The translations under genes and the position numbers were made by a program. The notes below the pieces were generated by a model. It worked only from the letters and a program-made list of their open reading frames with translations. It had not been told where the DNA came from and made no database searches. DNA of 24,364 nucleotides. It comes from Collodictyon triciliatum. Taxonomy: Eukaryota > CRuMs. The number at the start of each line of letters is the position of its first letter. The stretch's first letter is position 1. Location: positions 1 to 24,364 of the forward strand of contig JBHJMP010000226.1 of the NCBI GenBank assembly GCA_043381765.1. The letters run 5' to 3'. This document shows, piece by piece, positions 1 to 11,682 of the stretch.

Positions 1-175
1 TGAGAAAAAAAGGGAAAGGAAATAAGAAAAGGAGAGAGAGAAAAAAAAAGAGAATTAAAAAAAAAAAAAACCATATAAAAAAAAAAAAAAAAAGGCCGGA
101 GAATCAACACCACAAAAAAAAAAAAAAATAAAAAAGGGGGGGGGGGGGGGGGGGGGGAAAGGGTTATTGTCAATA
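1..175. repeat. A-rich low-complexity sequence with a 22-nt G run
   Basis: Several long A runs are followed by 22 consecutive G at 136-157. No gene is visible. The position at the end of the window and the pure homopolymers suggest a scaffold edge or an assembly-fragile stretch. Confidence 0.7.
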
Positions 176-690
176 TTATGCAATCACAGAAGATAAACCT
201 GCTTGATAGATTTCTTGGGTCATTACCTTGCAAAGAGATTGCACCAGGCCCAACCCTTCGTATTCGTGATGACAACCTAGCATAAGAATATGCATGTATT
301 TTCCCTCTGGCATTTCCGGCAAATGTGAAACTATGACAAGCGAAGCCAATTCAATAGGTATGTCGTGGGCAGCAAATAACTCGATCAATGATATATATAT
401 ATATATCATATGTTACGGTAAAATGTGAACGCCTTTACGTGTAAATTGTTTCCGTTTCGGAAAGAAACTATGGGAAAATGATATGATATTCAAGTGATTA
501 ACCGTCGTTTTCTTGCAGGATCCAGTCGCCATCTATGTGTAGTGGTTGATAACCTCTCTTGAGTCGTAACCTTGTTTGAAGCCTATGCATTATGACATCA
601 TAAGGGTAGAAGAGTCCCTCCGGGTCATCATCTTCCTCAGAGTCATCCTGGCCACCATCTATGCATATGCAAGTGGCAACCACCTTATGT
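176..690 (-). CDS. Partial unassigned gene, weak GNAT acetyltransferase-like stretch
   Basis: Two minus-strand blocks look coding. The upstream block, about 683-503, begins after a possible acceptor ACATAAG. It contains an acidic run (DDSEEDDDPEG), then LFYPYDVIMHRLQ and LRLKRGYQPL, and may end at a GTTAAT donor. The downstream block, about 400-176, reads IPIELASLVIVSHLPEMP and then HHEYEGLGLVQSLCKVM before a TAA at 176. The EYEGLGLVQSL segment resembles the acetyl-CoA-binding loop and helix of GNAT N-acetyltransferases (pattern Q/R-x-x-G-x-G/A). I could not find one splice that joins the blocks in frame. An (AT)n tract lies just upstream of the second block, and the 5' part of the gene is lost in the gap at 736-1231. 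A CAG before GTTTATC near the 3' end could be another donor, so the TAA may not be the true end. Function is not assigned with confidence. Confidence 0.35.
391..406. repeat. (AT)8 dinucleotide tract
   Basis: A pure AT dinucleotide run lies between the two coding-like blocks of the partial minus-strand gene. Confidence 0.8.
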
Positions 691-702
691 GTTTCGATTT
701 TA

Positions 703-735
703 AATAATAACAATAATAACAATAACAACAATAAC
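703..735. repeat. (AAT/AAC)n microsatellite at the gap edge
   Basis: AAT and AAC trinucleotides run directly into the assembly gap. The gap probably exists because the repeat could not be assembled. Confidence 0.85.
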
Positions 736-1231
736 NNNNNNNNNNNNNNNNNNNNNNNNNNNNNNNNNNNNNNNNNNNNNNNNNNNNNNNNNNNNNNNNN
801 NNNNNNNNNNNNNNNNNNNNNNNNNNNNNNNNNNNNNNNNNNNNNNNNNNNNNNNNNNNNNNNNNNNNNNNNNNNNNNNNNNNNNNNNNNNNNNNNNNNN
901 NNNNNNNNNNNNNNNNNNNNNNNNNNNNNNNNNNNNNNNNNNNNNNNNNNNNNNNNNNNNNNNNNNNNNNNNNNNNNNNNNNNNNNNNNNNNNNNNNNNN
1001 NNNNNNNNNNNNNNNNNNNNNNNNNNNNNNNNNNNNNNNNNNNNNNNNNNNNNNNNNNNNNNNNNNNNNNNNNNNNNNNNNNNNNNNNNNNNNNNNNNNN
1101 NNNNNNNNNNNNNNNNNNNNNNNNNNNNNNNNNNNNNNNNNNNNNNNNNNNNNNNNNNNNNNNNNNNNNNNNNNNNNNNNNNNNNNNNNNNNNNNNNNNN
1201 NNNNNNNNNNNNNNNNNNNNNNNNNNNNNNN
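736..1231. other. Assembly gap (496 N)
   Basis: The sequence is unknown here. The gap should hold the C-terminus of the CDK11-like kinase, whose last visible exon ends at 1245, and the 5' part of the partial gene at 176-690. Confidence 0.99.
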
Positions 1232-1244
1232 ATAACATAGAAAC

Positions 1245-4463
<3,219 letters not shown>

Positions 4464-4653
4464 TGTTCTTGTCGAGGCCCCTCCTTCTTTCTTTTCCTTG
4501 TGTTCTGCGGTTTTGCTGCGGGATATGAGCGGATGGTTTTTGTTGGGAAGGGATTTACTGTGGATTTTATTTTCCAAAATAAGATATGATGACAAGCTGG
4601 TATTCGGTGGTAGAGGCTGGAAGTTGGCGTATTGGTGGCTCGGTTTATTTGTC

Positions 4654-5707
4654 TCAGGAGAAAGGGAGTTTGCGAAAGACACACGGGCGACTATACATTC
4701 GAGTATTTCGGAAGCATGTCAAAAATCTGCGTGATAATATCCCGAATGGATAGAAAACAAGTTCGAATATATACATAATCATTTTGTTAGATAATATCAG
4801 TGGAAATGCAAATTCTGCGTACCCCCTTTTCTCTTTTCCTTTTCCTTTCTTTTCTATGTGCATGGGAGAATCATAATAAGGATGAAATGAGCGAATGAAG
4901 ACCTTTTTCATGACGGGTAGTTGCAAAATCGGACCGATTATGGGCAGCGTTCGTACGAAGTAGAGTGCGACAGGAACAAAATTGCTATGTGTACGATGTG
5001 ATTGCATCAATGGACACATCATCCCATCTCAGAAAATTTCCTTTGTGGTATTATACATGTATACAGATACACCAAACAAGTCGCTATGCGCTCGATAAGA
5101 ACTGCAAAGCATTCGACACCATCAACATTAGATAATTCGCGAAATTTGATGCAAGCAAGAAGCGGGGATACGAAGCGGATTGTATGATGGGGGTTGAGAG
5201 ATTACGTAAAGAAGTATACCCAAAGAGGTTGATGAAGCCAAACATTTCGATAACAAATCCTGTGATCGGATATCCAACCAGGACAAATAGAATGCCTGTG
5301 AAAAAGAAGATAGAGGCGCGTCTATTTTTCATCCACAGGAGTTGGATCGAACTCTGCACACCAAGAACGACAACGACACCGGACACAAAAAGGATCTGCA
5401 GGCAGGAAGACGGGGGAAAGTAAATGAGGAGCGCATGTATGGAAAGAAAAAAGAGGAATGGTGGTTGTAGCTATATTGTCATCCTTTTCTTCGAGTGTGA
5501 CTCACTGTGTAAGGAAAATGCGCCACATAAGACATATTGATTTAAGGCGGATAGGACAACAATATGTCAAGTATGTAACTGGTAAGAAGTGCATACGTTT
5601 CCAATACTCAGCAGCCCGCCATCAAAGAACAATAGAATTCCAAGAAGCGTGAACGCAACACCGAAGGCTGTAAGTCCGATTCCGACGCCTTTCGAGAGGT
5701 AAAACAT
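4654..5707 (-). CDS. GOT1: Got1-family Golgi vesicle transport membrane protein
   Basis: Exons 5707-5597, 5395-5220 and 4984 to about 4654. The ATG at 5707 gives [17 protein letters not shown], then [13 protein letters not shown] at a phase-0 donor GTATGC. Exon 2 begins [12 protein letters not shown] and continues through [30 protein letters not shown] and INLFG. Exon 3 gives [17 protein letters not shown] and [10 protein letters not shown]. This is the Got1/Sft2-like arrangement of four hydrophobic segments with the conserved GxPxxGxxxExxGF core. Family members act in ER-to-Golgi and intra-Golgi transport. The core ends at about residue 130, close to the usual length of about 140. The open frame then runs about 70 residues further through a Lys-rich stretch to TGA at 4654, so either the tail is extended or an unrecognised intron ends the protein earlier. 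TTTATT at 4644-4649 (AATAAA on the minus strand) is a possible poly(A) signal. Confidence 0.85.
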
Positions 5708-5772
5708 GATTGGGATTGATGGGCACACGTTGCGCCGATGTTTTTATCCTCAACACGGAGAGATAATAGAAT

Positions 5773-5821
5773 GAAAAGGAAAAGGAAAAGGAAAAGGAAA
5801 AGGAAAAGGAAGAGAGAGGAG
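5773..5821. repeat. (AAAAGG)n purine tract
   Basis: A hexanucleotide array made only of A and G on the plus strand, about 65 nt upstream of the Got1 start codon. It could lie in the promoter or 5' UTR of Got1. Confidence 0.9.
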
Positions 5822-5920
5822 TTTGACAATAATTACTTCTTTGATTATACATCGTTGCTGGTTTCAAGTTACTCGGTTGGCTTGCTGGCGCTGTTTTCTG
5901 ATCTGTGAAAATAAGGTTAT

Positions 5921-6088
5921 GAAAAGGAGAAAAGGAGAAAAAGAAAAAGAAAAAGAAAAAGAAAAAGAAAAAGAAAAAGAAAAAGAAAAAGAAAAAGAAA
6001 AAGAAAAAGAAAAAGAAAAGGAAAAAGAAAAAGAAAAAGAAAAAGAAAAAGAAAAGGAAAAAGAAAAAGAAAAAGAAAAAGAAAAAAA
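5921..6088. repeat. 168-nt pure purine tract, mostly (AAAAAG)n
   Basis: Every base from 5921 to 6088 is A or G. It begins GAAAAGGAG and settles into AAAAAG with a few AAAAGG variants. It is in the intergenic region between Rad6 and Got1. Both strands give long low-complexity frames (Lys/Glu or Phe/Ser) that are not genes. Confidence 0.95.
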
Positions 6089-6177
6089 TCGAAGCAATTG
6101 GAGTAGAGCCTGTTTTCTTTAAACTCCATCGTTTTTTCCTCGGGGTGTCGCGTCACATATTCAAGAAAACACGAAAT

Positions 6178-6261
6178 AAAAAAAACAAAAACAAAAACAA
6201 AAACAAAAACAAAAACAAAAAAAAACAAAAAAAACAAAAACAAAAACAAAAACAAAAAAAC
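6178..6261. repeat. (AAAAAC)n hexanucleotide repeat
   Basis: Tandem AAAAAC with some longer A runs, intergenic. It is the same unit, in opposite orientation, as the (TTTTTG)n block in the HDAC intron at 9576-9642. Confidence 0.92.
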
Positions 6262-6361
6262 AGACGCTGTGCCACGTGTGTTTGTCCAGAAGCCAACCAG
6301 TCACTCCAGGAAAACAAACAAAAAAGAAAAAAAAACTACAGGGATCCACTCGAAACTGAGC

Positions 6362-6457
6362 GAAGGAAAGGAAAGGAAAGGAAAGGAAAGGAAAGGAAAG
6401 GAAAGGAAAGGAAAGGAAAGGGAAGGAAAGGAAAGGAAAGGAAAGGAAAGGGAAGGG
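6362..6457. repeat. 96-nt pure purine tract, (GGAAA)n
   Basis: A pentanucleotide array made only of purines on the plus strand. It begins about 25 nt past the probable Rad6 poly(A) signal, so it may lie at or beyond the 3' end of the Rad6 transcript. Confidence 0.93.
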
Positions 6458-6482
6458 CAGGTGTGTTTGAGCGGGGCAATAT

Positions 6483-6488
6483 TTTATT
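6483..6488 (-). promoter_or_regulatory. AATAAA poly(A) signal for the Rad6 gene
   Basis: On the minus strand CTGAATAAAATATT lies about 50 nt after the Rad6 stop codon (6537-6535), with no other gene between. Position and motif fit a cleavage/polyadenylation signal. Confidence 0.6.
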
Positions 6489-6534
6489 CAGGGCAACGGG
6501 TGCTTTGCGGGTGCGTGTTGCATCGGGTGGGTTT

Positions 6535-6666
6535 CTACGAGGAACTCGCGGCAGCCTCCTTCGACTCCACGGCCATCTCCTCCCCTTCGTCGCCTCCGTC
6601 CCTGCGTTCCACAGTCAGTTTGCGGTGCGTCATTAGAGAGGATTCGCGCAGGAAAAGAAAAAAAAG

Positions 6667-6732
<66 letters not shown>

Positions 6733-8181
6733 AAAAAAAGAAAAAAAGAAAAAAGAAAAAAGAAAAAAAAGAAAAAAAGAAAAAGAAAAGCAGAAACAAA
6801 ATGAACAGAAGGCTGGCGAACTCACCAACTCTTTTCTACCACTTCCTTGACCTAAATCATGCACAAAGAAAGCAAAGGTTGTGTGAGCATTACTCTTTCA
6901 ACCACTAATCCAGTTATTCTGACATGTGCAACTGGAAAATGAAGCGGAAAATGAAGCGGAAAGAAAAAAGGAAAGAAAAAAGGAAAGAAAAAAAGGAAAG
7001 AAAACAGGCTGAGCGATCCCCAAATCTACTCACTTTGAGCTCGTATTCGCGTCGGTTTTCTTGGTAAAGGCGGGCTGCTTCGTTGTTCGCGGGTGAGTTT
7101 GGATTTGGGTCGCTCAGCAGGCTTTGTATGGATGTGAGGATCGCGGCCACGTCGTAAATGGGCGTCCACTGGTTTTGCAGAATGTCGAGACAGATGGAGC
7201 CGTCTGCGTAGACTGATATTCGTACATGCGAAGCGATGAGATCATATTATAGCTTTTGGTCGGAGTTTGGCGAGAATGGCAAATGGAGCAGAGAAATCAA
7301 GCATGTGTATGCCTTTTTTTTCTAACAGCAACTTGAAGAGCCTTGGTCGAATGTAGAAAGTATAGAGAAAAAGAAATCGGAATCATGGAAAGCATATCGC
7401 GATGTGGTGAATACAAGACTAAAAGAAATAGTGGGTAATATGAAGGATTGTGGGAGACGAAGCCAGATAGGGAAAATGAACATACTATTCGGGTGGAACA
7501 TCTTTGAGGTAAACTTCACAGTGGGTGGCTTGTTTGGATACTCCTCTGTGAAGTCAAGACGGAGGTGGAAAGTACCTTTTTTTTTTTTTTTTGGGAACGA
7601 AGTGTGAGCGATGAGCAAGTTAGAAGCGCACAAATCGTTTGAGTTGGGAAGGGTTGCATGTATGTACAAGGTTTCGAGTCAAGAACAAAAATTCATAGTT
7701 GTGAGTCAGCGTTGTACCGTCTTCCCATGGAGAGTCCTCTGGCCTACAGTAGTCATGAATATTGCAGATTTTAGTATTTGGCTCTCAAAAGAACTCGCGT
7801 GAAGGTGGAAGAATAATTCAGGAGCGGAGTTTTCTGACAGGATGAAAAGAGAGCTTAGTTGCTATTTTCTTTTCACATGTGGCTAGCTGCCCTTTGGTGG
7901 CAGTAATTAATCAACTCGAAGGAAAGAGAAGAAAAAAAAAAGTAAATGAAAATGAAAAGGTATAAAATTAGTGTCCAAAGAAGAATAGAAAAGAAAAACG
8001 AAGACGAAAGAAAAAAGTAGAAAGGAAAACAGAAAAGAAAAAAGAGAAATGCGTACCCGAATATGACTGCGTTCCACACCATGATATTGTTTTCTTGGGG
8101 AGCTCCGTTCACACCTTGTGGTGGATCTGTCTGGAATCGTCGAAAGTCACGCATCAGGCGTCTTCTGGCAGGTGTCGTCAT
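6535..8181 (-). CDS. RAD6: Rad6/UBC2-type ubiquitin-conjugating enzyme E2 with acidic tail
   Basis: Six exons: 8181-8057, 7743-7718, 7575-7486, 7212-7034, 6851-6826, 6601-6535. They total 513 nt (170 residues plus stop) and phase closes. The start [16 protein letters not shown] and [17 protein letters not shown] are diagnostic of Rad6/UBE2A/UBE2B. Then come [20 protein letters not shown], the active site SICLDIL with Cys88, [13 protein letters not shown] and VKEVVEKSW. Rad6 enzymes monoubiquitinate histone H2B with Bre1 and PCNA with Rad18. Unlike human UBE2A/B, the protein goes on 21 residues past Trp149 with an acidic start (DGGDEGEE), recalling the acidic tail of budding yeast Rad6. Exons 2 and 5 are each only 26 nt. 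The last intron (6825-6602) contains a 64-nt homopolymer. Confidence 0.97.
6650..6790. repeat. 141-nt purine tract with a 64-nt A run, in the last Rad6 intron
   Basis: Positions 6667-6730 are all A, flanked by A/G sequence. In the sense of the Rad6 transcript this is a long U/C tract 48 nt or more upstream of the exon 6 acceptor at 6602, so it acts as an oversized pyrimidine tract. Confidence 0.95.
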
Positions 8182-8901
8182 TATCTATGCTCTGTGTGGG
8201 ATACTTCGGTGCTGTGAGTTGCGATCGGGATGTTTTGTTAGGCCGGGGTTTTATCTTCTCTTCCGTCCTTTGGTGGCTGAGCGCTACTTGGAGACGGGCT
8301 TCTAGAAGGAACAGATTTATTCAAGATTAACTGCTGCGGGTTTACACGCCAGGAATATCCAGAGCACAGCAGGGAGACGAAAGCTTCTGTCATTTTGGGT
8401 GCGCTTTTCGCCGCAAGGCTTTGGGAGAAGCAAATGCTGTGTTGTTGCTCTGCGTTGTTGGGTTATCTGCTTGGGTCGGGATCAACGCAGCCTGTGATTC
8501 TTGTGGGGATCGGCGCAGTTCGATCGCCTCCAGGTTTGGCTGCGGTTGGTGGCTGGTAGAGATGTCGTGTCCCGATCTTCGATGCGATATCCCAGCCGGT
8601 TTCTATTCTCTTCGCGACTAAGCTGTTTCACCGAATCATAGTGGGATTCGTTCATATACCAGTATATGCTACAATTTCCAGGTTTGTATAGTCAACATTC
8701 ACCCATATCTGAAAAGACTGTGGATTGGTGGATGTTGGTTCCAGAATCTTCTTGGGTGGACGATTGTGGAATTTATGGCATTTGTGCTTTTCATAGGAGC
8801 AGGCAAACGAAATGAAAAGTTTGTTGGTTCATAATGAATTGCGGTATGCTCCTGGATAGCTTCTCAACAACCCTTTTCTGCATGCAACAGCTTTCTTCTC
8901 A
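8182..8901. other. Intergenic region between Rad6 and HDAC genes
   Basis: This covers the 3' flank of the HDAC gene (stop at 8902) and the 5' flank of Rad6 (start at 8181), both on the minus strand. Roughly 8180-8640 looks richer in G and C than its neighbours, as might be expected of a promoter or 5' UTR. The longest open frame (8421-8621, plus) has no recognisable motif. I see no RNA gene or repeat. Confidence 0.5.
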
Positions 8902-11040
8902 TCAGGACAGCTTAAATTTCTTCACTAGGTTATCAACCGACCGAACGAGGCACTCCGCGGCATTGCGAGAGAATCCTCCACTGGGTATCATCACAATTGG
9001 AACTCTGCGTTGGAAGGCACAATCGAAAACCATTTCATCGCGCTTGACAACACCAGGGATCGAGACTTTACAGAGGCCTTTTAAAAATAATAATAACAAC
9101 AATGATCGTGCACCAGAGGCAAGCGAAAAAGAACTTCAAGTTAGACTTTGCACACTTACAGAGAATCCATTTGAAAAATTCTCAAAAGTGAAAACACTTT
9201 ATTACATAGAGCCGATAATACTAATATAGTTTTGGTGACATCGTTTATCAACCTAATCTGTCCCCATCCAAGATGTCGACACCAGCGTTGTAGTAGATTA
9301 TATCTGGGTAAAAACTTTCAAATGCCTGAATTAAAAAAAAATATTGGTGCGTCAGCTGAGGTCAACTGCAAACGAAAAGAATTTCCAGAAGAAAACATCA
9401 TATTCAGGCACATTAAACGTATTGTAAATTGAAAAGTCAAATGAAAGGAAGAATTGGAACTGTCTTACATTCTTGAGGCCACATTCGATATGACCGAGAT
9501 ATTCTTCATCCCTAATACCAGTCCTAAACTCGATTTTCTGCAATTAAATCATGAGTTCTCTTTATATTTGCTTAATTTTTTTGTTTTTGTTTTTGTTTTT
9601 GTTTTTGTTTTTGTTTTTGTTTTTGTTTTTGTTTTTGTTTTTGTTTGTTTGTTTGTTTGTTTGTTTGTTTGTTTGTTTGTTTGTTTGTTTGTTTGTTTGT
9701 TTGTTTGTTTGTTTGTTTGTTTGTTTGTTTGTTTGTTTGTAGGCACACTTGTATACCAATGGACCTGCTTAATGGCCCTCTTTGCTTCCTCATCTCCAGG
9801 GTAAATTTGGTGATTATAAGCGTCGAGGATGTAGATACTGTCATCATTTAGCCATATTCTACCGAATCCATTCCCCTATAATTAAGATTTAAATATACTC
9901 GAATCCAAATCATCGGGTTATTCCAAAGATTATGTCAAAAAATTCTGAATATAATGTAAAGCTGAACGATAATGATTAAACCAGAATGCCTGATTATATA
10001 TATTTACACACCTGATGAACATCCAGGTCGATATACATAGCCTTCTTTAACTGGGGATATGCCATTTTCGCTAATTTCCATGACAGTGGTATGTCTGCAT
10101 GAAAGCAAATCCCACTGGCTCGGTCTGGTCCGCAGTGGTGATACCCTTTATATTTTCGCCACATCCAAAAAAAAATATGAATAGGTGGTCCATTGCTGGG
10201 AATATAATATTAAAAAAAAGCACGGTTGTTTTAGATGTAATATTTATTGTACGAAAGACTATGTGATGATGGTGTTAAATTTATGCGCATACCTCCACCG
10301 AGATTCAGTGCCCATTGCCTCTGCATTGCGTAATGAGTTGCCATTATAGTTCCTGAGCAAGCAATCTTGGATGGGAGCAATATCTGAGAAACGTACGACT
10401 TTTAAAACGTATTCGACTATCACAGGCATGCATTCGTTGTAAATGAGATAAATAGAGACGCACCTTCCGATCCAAAACAGAGAAAGGAATCAGTGAGAAT
10501 ATAAGTGATTCTGCTACTTGGGCAACCCCGCTTGAGGTCGAAATGTGACTCAAGTAGGCATCTGTATGAATCGTTGCAAAGTCCTGTTCGGTTGGCACTC
10601 CGGTCGTGCTCGGTATTTGATCTGCAGTAAATAGCCTAATGTTTGCGTATCTCATTGAACATGAAGCAGTTGGTGGCCAAAATATGCAAGAGCTGTTGGT
10701 AGATACAAAGGAGAGGATGAAGCTGACTTCAATTCGTTCACCAGTGCGTGCCACACGTTATGGAACTTCTTCAAATCGAAAGGCTGTAGTTTTTCCAGGC
10801 CTGAGGGAAAGTAGGAGACACAGACAGACAAAACCATTCGTCAAATAACAGGAATAGACTTTCTACAAACATAATTGCACAGAGAGGAGGCACATCATAT
10901 TGGGTTGTCCTTGGTCACTTTCTATGCTTACCCCAGAGCGTCACGTTGACAGCCGGGTGATATATTATGGGCACTTGCGTGTCTCCCAATGGCGCCCCGA
11001 ATCGGCTATAAAACTCGTTCGCGCTATCGTGCAAGCTCAT
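8902..11040 (-). CDS. HDAC11: Class IV (HDAC11-type) histone deacetylase family protein, catalytic Tyr replaced by Phe
   Basis: Nine exons: 11040-10932, 10800-10707, 10635-10464, 10383-10293, 10145-10012, 9875-9765, 9537-9469, 9325-9253, 9077-8902. They total 1,029 nt (342 residues; human HDAC11 has 347) and phases close. Motifs in order: PIIYHP, GLEKLQPFDLKKF, ATIHTDAYL, GTIMATHYAMQRQWALNLGGG, YHHC with His158/159, DLDVHQGNGFG with Asp197 and His199, YILDAYNHQIYPGD, YYNAGVDILDGDRLG with Asp277, PGVVKRDEMVF and PSGGF. The spacing matches human HDAC11 with a constant offset of 16, so the zinc ligands and His pair are kept. Residue 320 is Phe where the catalytic Tyr (human Tyr304) is expected. 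HDAC11 removes long-chain acyl groups from lysines. A frame-compatible upstream extension to 11682 exists and is listed separately. Confidence 0.93.
9576..9740. repeat. Compound (TTTTTG)n(TTTG)n repeat filling an HDAC intron
   Basis: Hexanucleotide TTTTTG units to about 9642 are followed by TTTG to 9740. The block makes up most of the 227-nt intron 9764-9538. In transcript sense the (CAAA)n begins about 24 nt after the unusual donor GTCCAT. Confidence 0.93.
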
Positions 11041-11113
11041 GGTCTTGCAAACCTATGTGTGTGTATGCAGAGAAGTAAAGAGTTTGCTGGTTATGCAAAC
11101 GTCAGACGTATAC

Positions 11114-11682
11114 CTGCGATGCATCCGTTGCGTGTTGTCAGGCTCTACTCCGAAGTCGGCGAGACTGGTGTCCAACGAAGACAGCGAGCGGAGGTTTGAC
11201 GAAAGAGGAACAACATAGCTATTTCTGGAATATAAATATAAATGATCAATTAGTGCAAGTCATGTTCATATAACCACTCTGCAGCTGATACTATCCATCA
11301 ATAATATATTTTAATACGGTAAGATAGTTGTGATTGAAAATACAAAATTTCAAACACACTTTTTTGCAACAGATCGTGAGGAAAGCTAAGGATCACGCGG
11401 TTGGAGGAATCAACGCTGCAAACACGATCGAGTCCGATGGATTTCGCTGCTTGGCCAGTTCTTGCCAGAGGACACTTTATCATCCAAAGGGTTAGTAAAC
11501 CGGATGAAGGGAGAGGAAGCTTCATGCAAGCTCACTTCATGACTCTGTACAATTCACAGAAGCTTTGGGATTCCATAAAGCATGTCGCGCGGACGAGGAA
11601 CCGGCCTGCTTTCCTCCTCGGCGTCAAGAAAATCTATGGATGAGCTGCTTTCGGGTGTCCGGTTCAGTCGGCAGACTTCCAT
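11114..11682 (-). CDS. Upstream exons: probable N-terminal extension of the HDAC, or a small separate gene
   Basis: Three exons are in phase: 11682-11558 (ATG start, MEVCRLNRTPESSSS, then RPRDMLYGIPKL), 11474-11397 (VLWQELAKQRNPSDSIVFAA and LIPPT) and 11224-11114 (NSYVVPLSSNLRSL, then DFGVEPDNTQRMHR). The junctions use GTGAAT, GTGATC and GTATAC donors. Joining 11114 to an acceptor at 11036 (CCATGAG) enters the HDAC frame and would give one protein of about 445 residues. A donor at 11100 with an acceptor at 11053 also keeps the frame. Using the better-looking acceptor CATAG at 11053 with the GTATAC donor instead produces a TGA that overlaps the HDAC ATG (ATGA). I do not recognise the extension; it is Ser-rich with a short hydrophobic patch and has no match to known HDAC11 N-termini. 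Confidence 0.5.

Noticed and set aside
4464-4682. CDK11 start at 4682
   Set aside because: The codon at 4682 is GTG, not ATG, and this stretch overlaps the Got1 tail and a possible Got1 poly(A) signal. The first ATG is at 4463.
5864-6255. Phe/Ser- and Lys/Glu-repeat open frames
   Set aside because: They are translations of (AAAAAG)n and (AAAAAC)n intergenic repeats and have no unique sequence.
8421-8621. Plus-strand open frame of 66 codons in the Rad6 upstream region
   Set aside because: It has no recognisable motif and no splice context, and it lies in a GC-richer flank where chance frames are common.
9549-9760. Regular TTTG array considered as a CRISPR-like or protein-repeat structure
   Set aside because: It is a simple tandem repeat with no spacers, inside an intron bounded by conserved HDAC exons.
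11298-11525. Minus-strand open frame containing AKSIGLDRVCSVDSSN
   Set aside because: The frame would splice into an early stop, whereas the overlapping frame VLWQELAKQRNP fits both neighbouring exon phases.
11401-11643. Plus-strand open frame across the same region
   Set aside because: It is antisense to three phase-compatible minus-strand exons and has no motif.
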